In this document: positions 33,001 through 41,796 of the stretch, one piece after another
Numbering within the stretch: the stretch's first letter is position 1
How the letters are laid out: each line of letters opens with the position of its first letter
Assembly: GCF_042658365.1 (NCBI RefSeq)
Contig: NZ_JBHSQC010000025.1
DNA: 64,000 nucleotides
Source of the DNA: Carnobacterium_A antarcticum
GTDB lineage: Bacteria; Bacillota; Bacilli; Lactobacillales; Carnobacteriaceae
Reading direction: 5' to 3' (one strand)
Position numbers and translations under genes: made by a program
Notes under the pieces: model-generated
What the model was told of the DNA's origin: nothing
Seen by the model: the letters and a program-made list of their open reading frames with translations, nothing else
The model's database searches: none

Positions 33001-34880
33001 TTTAACCCTAAGCCATCCGCTGTAGCTTTAATCTGGCTCGTATGAGTAGCGACCGTTCCATTTAAGGTATCAACTAGAGCCTTTTCAGCTTTCATTGCTA
33101 ATCCGTCAGCTGTCGCTTTAATATCAGTAGTGTGTTTGGCAACTGTCTGATTGATTATATCCGTTACTGTTTTGTCAGTCTTCAAACCTACCGCTGTAGC
33201 GTTTGCTGTAATATCTAAACCATGCTGGGTAACAATTCCTTTGATAGTGCTGACTTCTGTTTTATCTGCTTTTAAACCAACAGTTTGAGTTAAATTGTTA
33301 TAAGAAGTGGTTAACTTACCTGTTTCAGTTTCTGCTTCTGTCGCCTTACTTAACGCTTGCCCCGCTTTGTCTATAGCTGTCCCTGAGTTAGTTAAAGAAG
33401 TCTGAGCGGTTGTTAAAGCTGTGCCTGCATTCGTTTTGGCGGTGTTAGCCGTTCCAATAGCCGTACCTGCATCTGTAACAGCTTTATTAGCATCTGATAT
33501 GGCTTTAGTGGCATCTTCTTTGGCTTTTTCAGCATCTACCTTAGCAAAGCCTGCCTCTTCTATAGCTTGGTCTGCTTTTTCTACCGCATCGTTTGCTGAT
33601 TTTTCCGCTTCTTTTATTTGCTCGATTGCTTCTTCGACTTCTTTAGCCACTTTATCTATATCAGCAGTGGATATCTGAGGATCCCAAAATAAGTTTCCAT
33701 CTTTATCTTTTTTGTAGATCAAAATTTCTTTATCTGGACCAATTATTTTAAACCATAAATCTCCTTCTTTTGGATTTACTGGTTCATCAATACCTTCATA
33801 AACCACATTGCCACCTGCAGCATCAATTCGTGCATGAATCCATTCAATCTTTTGCTGTAGAGGGCTTTTGTATTGGTAAGTGGCATCGGAATGAGTAACT
33901 GTTTCGGCACTGCTCTTAGCTGACAAACCACCATTAAAAGAGAGTGAGTAACTAAGATTAGGCGTTTTAAATTTATTTCCTTGTAAATCTTCTACTTCTA
34001 TCCAATTACCAGCTTCTAGTACCGGATTTCCTTGCCAACTCAAAGAAAACGGATAATAATTTATGGTTTGGATTTTTTGATAAATTTTGTCCAACAGAAA
34101 TTTAGTCATCACTCTATTTTCTAAAACAACTTGATTGCCCGCTGTGTTGCCACTTTGAATAACTGTATCACTATCATCATTCGTACAACTAATTCCGCCT
34201 AAACGAAAAAAGACCTCGTTTTTTACGAGACCTTTCGAAAAGTAATTATCTGGTGGAATAGCAAAGTTTGGATCAGATAGTGTTCTGATTTCCAGTTTTC
34301 CATAACGATCAAATGTAGCGAAACCTGCTTCAAATTGAGCGATTAATCCAATAGCTTCACGATACGTATATCCTTCTGGTTTAGCTATTACATCGGCGCT
34401 TAACCGGTCAAATGTATAAGCAACTGCGATCCCTGCTTTGTTGGCTATCTCTAGTGCTACTTCACGAATTGCTGCAGGATAATTTAAAGACGACACATAA
34501 GTGCCGCCCATCATCACCATTCTATCCATACACTCAATCGTTGTTTTATTATTGTTGCGGTCCATTTCAATTGCATCATTGATAACGAAAACACCCATAG
34601 GCACGTATTCAATCTTTCCGTTAGCTAATTTAATACCAATTTCATAGGTTACTTCATCCAATTCTTTTAAGCCTTCTACTAATTCACTAAACGTGATTTT
34701 AATAGAATTTGAATACGTTGATCCAATCGCAAAAACTTCACCTGATAAACTTCCAGCATCATAATCAACAGAAATAACATTGTTGTTATCAAACGTTCGA
34801 TTACCTATTTTTATTCGTACATAAATAGTTCTTTCATCTTTCATAAATGCGTTTCTTAGTTCATTGCTTACTGTTAACAC
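30054..34880 (-). CDS. Large phage tail protein/receptor-binding fibre with S74 chaperone domain
   Basis: A 1608-residue structural protein. Residues 1-370 resemble the prophage tail-associated (Tal/minor structural) N-terminal region; a helical A/K/D-rich coiled coil spans about 400-530; a 30-residue repeat array occupies about 535-740; then a carbohydrate-binding-like beta domain (about 790-930), further coiled coil and beta-helix-like strands. The C-terminus (about 1505-1608, SDRRLKKDIVETERI ... FGLIAQDTPEL) is a peptidase S74 intramolecular chaperone, which trimerises and then cleaves itself off at a conserved Ser. It probably both attaches to the host and forms the tail tip. Confidence 0.85.
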   Translation of the reverse strand: MLTVSNELRNAFMKDERTIYVRIKIGNRTFDNNNVISVDYDAGSLSGEVFAIGSTYSNSIKITFSELVEGLKELDEVTYEIGIKLANGKIEYVPMGVFVINDAIEMDRNNNKTTIECMDRMVMMGGTYVSSLNYPAAIREVALEIANKAGIAVAYTFDRLSADVIAKPEGYTYREAIGLIAQFEAGFATFDRYGKLEIRTLSDPNFAIPPDNYFSKGLVKNEVFFRLGGISCTNDDSDTVIQSGNTAGNQVVLENRVMTKFLLDKIYQKIQTINYYPFSLSWQGNPVLEAGNWIEVEDLQGNKFKTPNLSYSLSFNGGLSAKSSAETVTHSDATYQYKSPLQQKIEWIHARIDAAGGNVVYEGIDEPVNPKEGDLWFKIIGPDKEILIYKKDKDGNLFWDPQISTADIDKVAKEVEEAIEQIKEAEKSANDAVEKADQAIEEAGFAKVDAEKAKEDATKAISDANKAVTDAGTAIGTANTAKTNAGTALTTAQTSLTNSGTAIDKAGQALSKATEAETETGKLTTSYNNLTQTVGLKADKTEVSTIKGIVTQHGLDITANATAVGLKTDKTVTDIINQTVAKHTTDIKATADGLAMKAEKALVDTLNGTVATHTSQIKATADGLGLKADKSLVDTVKGTVDTHTAQIKATSDGLALKAEKSLVDTINGTVNTHTSQIKATSDGLGLKADKTLVDTVKGTVDKHTTDIKANADGLKLKAEASAVNTLTGTVNTHTNQISANATAISARLTSAQVDSLVAGKNYVNQTTLNATANGLSTQITQVSNAVDTAASLAQAMSNGKMLHTDPTFRKGNNGITLYNNSGNGTVTVTRIAKPSDAPTTSTHALQVRTTGTASPGIGGFIQRVDGRANAKFVIRIIAKIPVGYTLLTASNAMGTGNSDKIITSNVGTGKYEEYIRVIQCGSTGSFSNSGHFYLSGAVGTVANPVEWFLAYSTAYDVTDMDYTTIDKFTSIDANINGIQTTVASKADKSQITQLSTQISSKVESATYNSKMTQLDSAINLRVVAKDVTDAILLDKKIKDTRATNQIPSWYFTNYPNQEVREFKTRTVVGAPGSSTYVQLTTKVPWSGSSGGLVTQTAESADGVYQRVSNAASTAWLAWEKVVEAGELLSQINLQSGNILIQTGKLYLDAATVTFSGKAFIPSAAITALAADKITAGTINAANVKLINLDASQITTGTMTGIKIVSPFDYSYDGAIRNKGNAVLTSGELAMNGTFTHSYGGTFMKINPDTIYAENLQNNGSVRSMFKLSGVGLELNVLGKTARYTQDGIYFESGGNASVKYNSGDARIEISSYNGVSLGVNSSGSFYYRMSMGGGQDGLAPFVDVWTDLNLRSTLNVGGNTVKNAAHINGVQDILFHNTSNRIVQGTDNILNIMSPAQINMGYTNGTITSNSLIISNWGTQFSKQVHFNGNHIQGASSINGVKDIMWGGSSNRIVQAGDGSMNILAPIQLNLGWTNGSSTFNTVVITQNQAVIRRTLNMDGNSISNQSDRRLKKDIVETERIVLDSIKNWNFVEYYWKDSDKPSGNQFGLIAQDTPELMVFEEEDDYYGIDSSRQIMLNSKGVQELAFKNDELEEKIKELETKILEMGK
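32655..33275 (-). repeat. 90-bp tandem repeats within the tail fibre gene
   Basis: About seven imperfect copies of a 30-residue unit of the form GTVxTHTxQIKATxDGLxLK, then AxKxLVDTxx. The copies alternate between an ADK...VKG form and an AEK...NG form, giving a 60-residue higher-order period, as if a dimer had been duplicated. Such units form triple-stranded coiled-coil shafts in fibres, and their number may set fibre length. Confidence 0.8.
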
Positions 34881-34893
34881 ATAACATAACCTC

Positions 34894-35259
34894 CTACTGT
34901 TCGATAAAGTTCATTGATAACCCTTCCCACTTCATTGATTTGTATTTGTCATTCCAGGAGTATGAAGGAGCTGATCGGTCTCCTACATAAAATGTTCCTG
35001 TTCTTTGTCCACCCGTCATTGCATCTGGATAGCTGACAGAAAAGAAAGAAACATTGACCGCTTGTAGAATAGAGGATATTTCTCCATCGCTAAGCGGACC
35101 CCATTCTAATTCTATTTTACGAATACCTGTCCGGATAATATCTCTCGTCATTTTTCCTTTTGCATTACGAGTTGATTCTCCATCTAAATCCATAACGCCA
35201 AAGTTGAATGATTTGGGTTGCTTTACTGAAGCGCCATTTATTGCTAATGATCCAGCCAA
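34894..35259 (-). CDS. Phage tail-region protein (DUF6711-like)
   Basis: A 121-residue beta-rich protein (SLAINGASVKQPKSFNFGVMDLDGESTRNAKG, then GTFYVGDRSAPSYSW). It lies between the tape measure and the tail fibre, where distal tail proteins are found, and resembles the small DUF6711 proteins of Lactobacillales and Listeria phages. A role as distal-tail or baseplate adaptor is inferred from position only. Confidence 0.65.
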   Translation of the reverse strand: MAGSLAINGASVKQPKSFNFGVMDLDGESTRNAKGKMTRDIIRTGIRKIELEWGPLSDGEISSILQAVNVSFFSVSYPDAMTGGQRTGTFYVGDRSAPSYSWNDKYKSMKWEGLSMNFIEQ

Positions 35260-35274
35260 AAAAATACCCCCTTT

Positions 35275-38200
35275 CTACATAATGATTTGCGGTTTACCAG
35301 TTTTCTTCGTTTGTTTATTGATACTTTTTATGGCTATTCTTCCGAATGTATCGGAATCAACAACCATTGTTACTTCAATTGGTCCAGTATCATCGTTTGA
35401 ATTACCTTTCTCACTCATGACCATAGTAATTGCTTTCTTAACTGCATTACTCATGGAATCGGCCATGCTTTCCAATTTATCGCCACTTCCAGAACCGTCA
35501 AATGATTCGCCACCAAAAGCAAACGATTCATAAGAAGGCTGTAAAGCTGTTGGCATTGTTAGATCGCCGAAGTCCATTCCCATATAATCTAGCGACTGAG
35601 CGATTAATTCGAGTGCTCGACTAGGTTTAGTTAAAGGAATAATCATCTCATCGTTGTTTCCTTCGCCTACGCGAATCATTTGTTCTTGTCTGATTAAACC
35701 ACCGTTTTCGTAACCATGGCCATGACCGATAACGTTTAACATCCTTGACGAACCGTAACGGTTTTTAGCATAGTTAATAGCCGCTAGAGAGTTATCGTAG
35801 CCGTTGAAAATATTGCCGTAACCTTTATGTTTGTACGCGTTAAAAGTAGCAGAAATGGTTTGTAGTAAACCTTTTGCCAAGTCACCGGTTCTATTATTGA
35901 TGTCACCGATATTTCCTTGAATGGCTTTTTCATTTCCGCCAGACTCAGATTTAACTTGTCGTAACCAAGCGTTTGTATAGGTGTCATTTGTTGGCAAGCC
36001 GTTCTTAGATAATGCCCTTTGGATAGTCGAACGCCATCTTTCGACCCCACTACCAGCAGGTGCTGCACTACTAGCTGCAGAAGACGTTTCTGGATCAATT
36101 GGTGTACCGTTTTTACGTACTTCATAATGGACGTGAGGGCCTGTACTTGCACCAGTATTCCCCATTAGCCCAATCTTTTGACCAGCTTTAACGCTATCTC
36201 CTTTAGAAACTAATGCTTTTGATAAGTGACCATAAATATAATCATAGACACCTTGTTTCATATTCACCCATGTTCCATAACCCGAACCAGAATTACCAGC
36301 TTGTTTAACCAAACCAGAAGTTTGAGCATGAATAGGGTGACCGATACCTTGACCTCCGCCATAATCGACACCAGCATGAAGCTTTCGTTGACCTGTGATT
36401 GGATGCGTCCGATAACCGAAATCAGATGTCTTAACCAATCCCGAGAAATTGACTCCCCCGGTTCCTGCTGGCCCTTTAGCTAATAACCCTTTGACCATAT
36501 TCATGGCTCCACTAGCAACAGTAGACACTGCACCTTTAGCCATAGACAGCCCTGGTTCGGCTACTTTAGCTAAATTCGTAAACTTGTCAATACCCGCTTC
36601 GATCAATTTAGACGGATTAGAAACGTAATCCCAAATGTCTCCTGTAATATCTTTTGCTTTTGACCACGCTGAGCTACCGAACTGTTTGAGTTTGCCCATC
36701 GTCCCGTTTTTGTAACGCGGGATATTACTCATCATTTTGCTTGTAGAATCACCATCTAAGACTTGTGAACCTTTTTGAAGATCCAATAAAACGTTACGTC
36801 CTTTAGGTATAAACGAGTTCCCATCAGGAGTTGTTATTAATTCAGAATAGTTAGATCCTCCAGCATCGTTAACCAAAGCTAATCCACCTGGATGACCATC
36901 CGTTCCTTTTGCATAACTGATTGCTTTAGGTGCCCATTCGGCTATCTTATTCTCTGAGCCTAACTTGCCTAGTACCCAGTTAACACCACCAATTGCACCG
37001 TTTACGCCTTTTTTAATGCCGCCAATCAAGCCGTCCATCAAACTACCTGCAGCTTTTTTCACTGCGGAAATGCCATCTTTCAAGCCTTTAGCTATTTTTC
37101 CAGGTAAACCAATAGCTCCGTCTACGACATTAGAAAATCCTTTTGACATCGTATCTTTAATACTCGTCATAATCTCACCAGTTTTAGACTTCATGGTAGA
37201 CCAAGCTGTAGACATATTATTTTTTGTGATAGTAGCACTGTTTGATACTGAATCTCTTAAATCCGAAAATTTAGTTTTTGCAGCGCTACTAATTTCTCCA
37301 AATCTTGTAGAAGTGTTTTCGGACATTTCTTTCCACTTACCAGATGCTGCATCATAAGCAGATTTTGCTTTTTCCGTAACCTTGGAACTGACTCCATCCC
37401 ATGTTTCTTTTGTCTTGGTTCCTACTTTTCCGAACCAACTTGTAGTAGAGCTGTACATCTCGCCCCATTTTGTTGATACCCAAGAACCAGCACTTTTTGC
37501 ATTTTTTACAACGGAATCAGAAATGTTTGCCCAAGAATCTTTCGTTGATTTTTTTATAGAACTCCATGTTTCGCTCGTTTTCTCCTTGGCTCCGTCCCAT
37601 TTTTCAGAAACCCATTTCCCTGCAGCAGATGTAGCATTAACAACTGAATCCTTCACGGCTGTCCATGATTTTTTGGCCCAAGCAGATACTTCATCCCAAT
37701 TTTTATAAAGGAGTACGCCAGCTGCAATGAGTCCAGCTATAACGGCTACAACAATCCCGATGGGCGAAGTAAGAAACGCTATTGCTCCGGCTAATACGCT
37801 TGTAACTCCTGCAGCAATGCCCGCGACAATATTCCAAGCTCCCACGGCTAATGTAACTAGTCCCCAAGCTAATGCGAAGGAACCTATAACGATAGCCATG
37901 ACCTCTACCGTTTTTTGATGCTCATCAATCCAATCGCTGACACTTGTTAAACCGTCGCTTATATCCTCTAGAACACTCACGATGACTCCACCAGTCCATG
38001 CAGCTAATGGTTCTAAAAACTTATCAAATAGCCATTTCCCTAAAGGTTTCAAAGCATTTAGAACGCTATTCACCACATCGATAGCTCCTGATAGAATGTC
38101 TAAGAAAGTGGGTATAACATTGGTGATAGTAAATCCAGCAATCGGCAACAGTACGTTTTCATAAAACCATGCCAATCCATCACCAATGTTTTGTGTCAAA

Positions 38201-40368
38201 GGTTCTATTGATTTTAATAGCCCATCGATCGAATTTAACAGCGGTGTGAAATCTAATGTTTTAGCCCAGTCAGCCGTTGCTTTAGTCATTTTGTTTATAG
38301 TTCCCAAAATGATGTTGATAATACCTAATATTCCCGACATGATAGACGTTCCAACATTTCCTTCTTGCCACGCTTTCGAAAATTGAGAGGCTAGGTTGCC
38401 AATGACATTAAATATATTCGTGAAGATTTCCAAGATATTAGCAGCAATCGCTTCTCCAGTTCCATCATTCCAAGCTTCTCTGAATGAAATGGCGATCTGA
38501 TGTAACAACTCTAAAACTTCATTAAATGCATCGAATATAGACTGGATGAGAGCCGTTCCTCTTCCTTCGTCATTCCAAGCATCTTTAAAGGCTTTTGCAA
38601 TATCTCCAATAATGTTTAAAACATCCGCTAATAGAATTAATAGATTACCAACAAATCGTTCTCCAGTACCATTCTTCCAAACTTCCATAAAACTCTTACC
38701 GATAGAAGAAATCAATCCGCCTACTTCGCCTAAAGCATATTTCCAAGCATCCATGACCTTTTGGCCGTGTTTGTCCCATGCTGCTTTGATTGGCGCAAAC
38801 AAATCTTTTAGAACAGATTTGAATTTGTCAGCAAACGAATTAACCCATGCCGGAATACCAGGATCAGCAATACCGAAATCAATACCATTAGCAGGACCTG
38901 CTAACTTTTCATCGTCTTTGTCAGTTTTAAAATCAAGTGTGTTGATTTCGTCAAATCCAGCTAAGACATTTTGGAATTTCTTCACTTTTTCTTTTGCTTT
39001 ATCCGCATTAGCCCCTGTATCGCCCATTGCTGCTATGTTTTCATTCAAAGCATTTGCACCTTTTTTAGCTGCACTGTAAGTTGTTCCAAATAACGTAGCA
39101 ATAAATGAAGCCATATAAGCTGTGGCTTTAGCTAACCACGAAATTAAAGCATTCAAGGCAGGCATCGCCGCTTGGTAAATAGGATAGAAAGCTGTAGCCA
39201 GATTAACTTTCACTTCATTTAAGGACTTAGAAAACTGTTCGTTTGACAGAACGGCTTTCCCCATATAAGAAGCCATACCAGCAAACGCTTTGTATGCTAA
39301 ACCAGCAATAATCAAACGCCTCACAAACGAATGAAGAGTTCTATTTACTGCATCAAATGGTTTTTGCATCGGCTTAGAATTTTTTGACATGTTTTTACTT
39401 AGTTTATTGAAAGATGAGCCAAATAACCCTATTTTCCCTTTGCTCGAATCAACAGATTTCCCGACTTTATCAACATTTGATGCCGCTTGGCTGTAACTAG
39501 ACGTATCACCAAGTTTGGTATTCAGTTTTTCTACAGCAGGCGCCAACATTTTAACTCTATCTTCTGTCTGAGCATAGGCTTGTTGTAAACCATCATTTTC
39601 CGCAATCAGTTTATTCATCGCAGTAGTTTGTTTTTCAATCAAGGCTGCCGTTTTAGCAGAAGACTTGGTTTCTCCACTATCTTCAAAACCACTTCCAAAA
39701 CTTCCTACTGGTTTTAATTGATCGGTATAAGTAACTTGTAACCCTTTGATTCTAGAACGCATGGATTCAATTTGGCTTTCGTTTTTAGCCATTGCATTTG
39801 TGATTGTATCTAATTGGGTAGGTAAAGCAGCAAACTCCGACCTCATACTACGTGCTAAATTTTCTGCAGATGTTTGGTAACGTGTCATAGCTGCTTGTGC
39901 ATTCGCTATCTGTTCATCAAATCGAACCACGCCACTGGTATCGCCAACACTTGTAGCTGTTTGTCGTTGCGTTTTAAGGAAGGCTAACTTCTCTTGTTGT
40001 GATTTAGCTTGCATCATTTTCGCATTGATATCTTTAACAATCGCATCAACATCTTTGTTTACTTGTGTACGTGCTTTAGCAAACCCTTTAGACATGTTTT
40101 TACCTGTATTAGCAGTTGCTCGTTCTGTTACTTTTTCCATAGTAGCCATTTGTTTCTCTAACGTGCTATTCATCTTTTCTAGCTGTTTTGTCAAGTTAGC
40201 TGTACCTTTATCAATGTCCATGTTCTTTTCGGTTTGATCCATTGATTTGCCTGTAACACGTTCAATTTTTCCCATCATGTTATTAATTGAAGGCAATATT
40301 TTATCAATACCAGCTTGAACCTTCTCTGTATTCATCTCTAGCACGACTTGTAGCGTCTCTAAATCCAT
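35275..40368 (-). CDS. Tail tape measure protein with M23 peptidase and lytic transglycosylase domains
   Basis: A 1697-residue protein. Residues 1-310 are coiled coil; 350-440 and 830-900 contain hydrophobic segments; a long repetitive helical region with W-rich units (about 600-1110) forms the ruler. The C-terminal part carries an M23/lysostaphin endopeptidase (about 1315-1425; HAGVDYGGG and HVHYEV give the zinc ligands) and then an SLT-type transglycosylase (about 1435-1560; ESGG and GLLQ motifs). It sets tail length and opens the wall at infection. It follows the tail chaperone genes, as expected. Confidence 0.94.
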   Translation of the reverse strand: MDLETLQVVLEMNTEKVQAGIDKILPSINNMMGKIERVTGKSMDQTEKNMDIDKGTANLTKQLEKMNSTLEKQMATMEKVTERATANTGKNMSKGFAKARTQVNKDVDAIVKDINAKMMQAKSQQEKLAFLKTQRQTATSVGDTSGVVRFDEQIANAQAAMTRYQTSAENLARSMRSEFAALPTQLDTITNAMAKNESQIESMRSRIKGLQVTYTDQLKPVGSFGSGFEDSGETKSSAKTAALIEKQTTAMNKLIAENDGLQQAYAQTEDRVKMLAPAVEKLNTKLGDTSSYSQAASNVDKVGKSVDSSKGKIGLFGSSFNKLSKNMSKNSKPMQKPFDAVNRTLHSFVRRLIIAGLAYKAFAGMASYMGKAVLSNEQFSKSLNEVKVNLATAFYPIYQAAMPALNALISWLAKATAYMASFIATLFGTTYSAAKKGANALNENIAAMGDTGANADKAKEKVKKFQNVLAGFDEINTLDFKTDKDDEKLAGPANGIDFGIADPGIPAWVNSFADKFKSVLKDLFAPIKAAWDKHGQKVMDAWKYALGEVGGLISSIGKSFMEVWKNGTGERFVGNLLILLADVLNIIGDIAKAFKDAWNDEGRGTALIQSIFDAFNEVLELLHQIAISFREAWNDGTGEAIAANILEIFTNIFNVIGNLASQFSKAWQEGNVGTSIMSGILGIINIILGTINKMTKATADWAKTLDFTPLLNSIDGLLKSIEPLTQNIGDGLAWFYENVLLPIAGFTITNVIPTFLDILSGAIDVVNSVLNALKPLGKWLFDKFLEPLAAWTGGVIVSVLEDISDGLTSVSDWIDEHQKTVEVMAIVIGSFALAWGLVTLAVGAWNIVAGIAAGVTSVLAGAIAFLTSPIGIVVAVIAGLIAAGVLLYKNWDEVSAWAKKSWTAVKDSVVNATSAAGKWVSEKWDGAKEKTSETWSSIKKSTKDSWANISDSVVKNAKSAGSWVSTKWGEMYSSTTSWFGKVGTKTKETWDGVSSKVTEKAKSAYDAASGKWKEMSENTSTRFGEISSAAKTKFSDLRDSVSNSATITKNNMSTAWSTMKSKTGEIMTSIKDTMSKGFSNVVDGAIGLPGKIAKGLKDGISAVKKAAGSLMDGLIGGIKKGVNGAIGGVNWVLGKLGSENKIAEWAPKAISYAKGTDGHPGGLALVNDAGGSNYSELITTPDGNSFIPKGRNVLLDLQKGSQVLDGDSTSKMMSNIPRYKNGTMGKLKQFGSSAWSKAKDITGDIWDYVSNPSKLIEAGIDKFTNLAKVAEPGLSMAKGAVSTVASGAMNMVKGLLAKGPAGTGGVNFSGLVKTSDFGYRTHPITGQRKLHAGVDYGGGQGIGHPIHAQTSGLVKQAGNSGSGYGTWVNMKQGVYDYIYGHLSKALVSKGDSVKAGQKIGLMGNTGASTGPHVHYEVRKNGTPIDPETSSAASSAAPAGSGVERWRSTIQRALSKNGLPTNDTYTNAWLRQVKSESGGNEKAIQGNIGDINNRTGDLAKGLLQTISATFNAYKHKGYGNIFNGYDNSLAAINYAKNRYGSSRMLNVIGHGHGYENGGLIRQEQMIRVGEGNNDEMIIPLTKPSRALELIAQSLDYMGMDFGDLTMPTALQPSYESFAFGGESFDGSGSGDKLESMADSMSNAVKKAITMVMSEKGNSNDDTGPIEVTMVVDSDTFGRIAIKSINKQTKKTGKPQIIM

Positions 40369-40722
40369 TTACTCACCTCCCATTCGTTTTCTACGTTCTT
40401 TCGTGGCTTTAATTTGCATAGCTTGTTGCATCATCAGCGCTTTATCAGATTGCCAATTGTCTGGATTTGGTGCAGGTTGTACGACTTTCCTTACTTTTTC
40501 ATCTACTAGATACGGATAATGTTTTTCTGCAGTCGGCATCTTGCTTGGATCATTAAATGCGTACATGTTTAGTTGTGCTGCTTTATAGTCGAACATAGCC
40601 TTTTCTTTTAATTCGGTTTCACGCTTTCGTTTATTTGATTCAATTTGTGACATAATCTCGCCGAATGTCATCATCCAATAATCAGTAGCTGGGATTCCGT
40701 AATCAATTGCTGCAGGTTCCAT
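40369..40722 (-). CDS. Tail assembly chaperone, downstream (T) part of G-GT pair
   Basis: A 117-residue frame (MEPAAIDYGIPATDYWMM ... KERRKRMGGE), helical and basic, ending one base before the tape measure start. As in lambda GT, it is best read as the C-terminal part of a -1 frameshift fusion with the gene at 40758-41168: its reading frame is open without a stop from here back through 40857, the slippery site. Independent initiation at 40722 is unlikely, as no good ribosome site is seen. Confidence 0.75.
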   Translation of the reverse strand: MEPAAIDYGIPATDYWMMTFGEIMSQIESNKRKRETELKEKAMFDYKAAQLNMYAFNDPSKMPTAEKHYPYLVDEKVRKVVQPAPNPDNWQSDKALMMQQAMQIKATKERRKRMGGE

Positions 40723-40757
40723 ATCGTTTAATAAATCCGTGACCCTTTTATAGGTTT

Positions 40758-41168
40758 TTATTCCAGCAGGCTGCTGTGTTCCTCTAGATCCGCTTCCGGT
40801 TCCTCTAGCGTTACTAATCCCCCATCTAGGTTCTCGTTTTCCTTCTCTGTCTTGCCGAAAAAACCGGATTCTTCCAGTAATTCTTGGATAGTAGTCATTA
40901 AGTCGGTTGTACTGTTTCCGTCACCTAAATAAATATCTAATAAGTCATACATATCTGCTTCCTTGATGCCGTGACCGGTATTAGCAGCATGTAAAATCAA
41001 CAGCATTTCGCCTGTTTTAGGGAATGTCATTTTTCCGTTATCAATAAATAGTGATAATAAGTTCTTGTTTAATTTGTTCTCAATTTGAACAATCGTCTTT
41101 CCATCCAGTCGTAACACCAATTCTTTTCCACCGAAATAAACCTTTTTCGTTTTCAATAAAGTAGCCAT
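40758..41168 (-). CDS. Tail assembly chaperone, upstream (G) part
   Basis: A 136-residue protein (MATLLKTKKVYFGGKELVLRLDG ... EEHSSLLE) of the size and position of gpG-like chaperones: between major tail protein and tape measure. It is thought to coat the tape measure protein during tail assembly. A -1 slip at 40863-40857 near residue 103 would produce the longer GT form; most translation should end normally here. Confidence 0.8.
   Translation of the reverse strand: MATLLKTKKVYFGGKELVLRLDGKTIVQIENKLNKNLLSLFIDNGKMTFPKTGEMLLILHAANTGHGIKEADMYDLLDIYLGDGNSTTDLMTTIQELLEESGFFGKTEKENENLDGGLVTLEEPEADLEEHSSLLE
40857..40863 (-). promoter_or_regulatory. Programmed -1 frameshift site T TTT TTC
   Basis: In the reading frame of the upstream chaperone the minus-strand sequence is GG-T-TTT-TTC-GGC, a perfect X XXY YYZ slippery heptamer at 40863-40857. 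Slipping by -1 enters a frame of 45 sense codons that joins the T frame at 40722 and gives a fusion of about 266 residues. This matches the conserved tail-chaperone frameshift of siphophages. Confidence 0.8.
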
Positions 41169-41257
41169 ATATAAGTTCCTCCAATTTTTATATAAAAATA
41201 AAGAAGACTAGAATGAACTAGTCTTCCGTTAAATATGTGATTACTCCCTCGTCTTGC

Positions 41258-41303
41258 CTATTCCTCTTCAGGTTCAGGTTCAACTTCTTCGGGAACCTTA
41301 GGG
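41258..41303 (-). promoter_or_regulatory. Candidate +1 frameshift site and acidic extension of the major tail protein
   Basis: CCC-TAA at 41303-41298 followed by G lets tRNA-Pro slip +1 from CCC to CCT while the stop codon is decoded slowly. The +1 frame is open for 13 residues and closes with TAG at 41260-41258, giving 172 residues. Listeria phage PSA is a known case of +1 frameshifting at overlapping proline codons in capsid and tail genes. Whether it is used here is inferred. Confidence 0.55.
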
Positions 41304-41777
41304 TGCAGGCACAAAGTCAGGCCCTTTAGAAACAACGACAACAATAGAGAACGCTAAAGCTCCGTTGATTTCTGCACCGCTATAGATTGTTGAGAAGCTA
41401 CCAGTGAATGTGAATGAAGTGCCGTCTGGGTAAGTGATTTTCCAGTCATACACAGTGTCTAGTTTTTCAGCTGCTTTTAATGTGTTAAAAACAGTCTTAC
41501 GATAAACGGCTGCAAAAGTTAAGTTGTCTTGGTCTTGCAACCCTTTAATGTATTTACGGTTAGAATCCGCAAGAGTCGTGACATCTACACGTTCTGGTTC
41601 TGAACCGATATCTGGAATAGAAGTTACTTCATCAATAGTTGTGTATTCTCCAGCTCCTCCACCGGTTGGTTTGTAGCCTAATGTTGTTCCTTTTGATAAC
41701 AGACCTGCAGGATCATCAGCGAATAATTGAATGTTCATTTTTTTTAACCCTGTGCTGTGTAATAGTTGTTTTTTCAT
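41298..41777 (-). CDS. Major tail (tube) protein
   Basis: A 159-residue tail tube subunit (KGTTLGYKP...TTIDEVTSIPDIGSEPERVDVTTL, then DWKITYPDGTSFTFTGSFSTIYSGAEI), matching phage major tail proteins. AGGAGG is nine bases before the ATG at 41777. The N-terminus contains MNIQLFAD (residues 14-21), a Prp-type cleavage motif also present in scaffold and capsid. The gene ends GCA CCC TAA; a +1 slip on CCC would add 13 acidic residues (KVPEEVEPEPEEE) and stop at 41258. Confidence 0.85.
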   Translation of the reverse strand: MKKQLLHSTGLKKMNIQLFADDPAGLLSKGTTLGYKPTGGGAGEYTTIDEVTSIPDIGSEPERVDVTTLADSNRKYIKGLQDQDNLTFAAVYRKTVFNTLKAAEKLDTVYDWKITYPDGTSFTFTGSFSTIYSGAEINGALAFSIVVVVSKGPDFVPAP

Positions 41778-41796
41778 GTTTAATTTCCTCCTGTTT

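Noticed and set aside
38546..39079. Long plus-strand open frame (177 codons) inside the tape measure gene
   Set aside because: It is the antisense shadow of a strongly supported structural gene, with no ribosome site and no recognisable protein pattern; the same applies to other plus-strand frames in the prophage.
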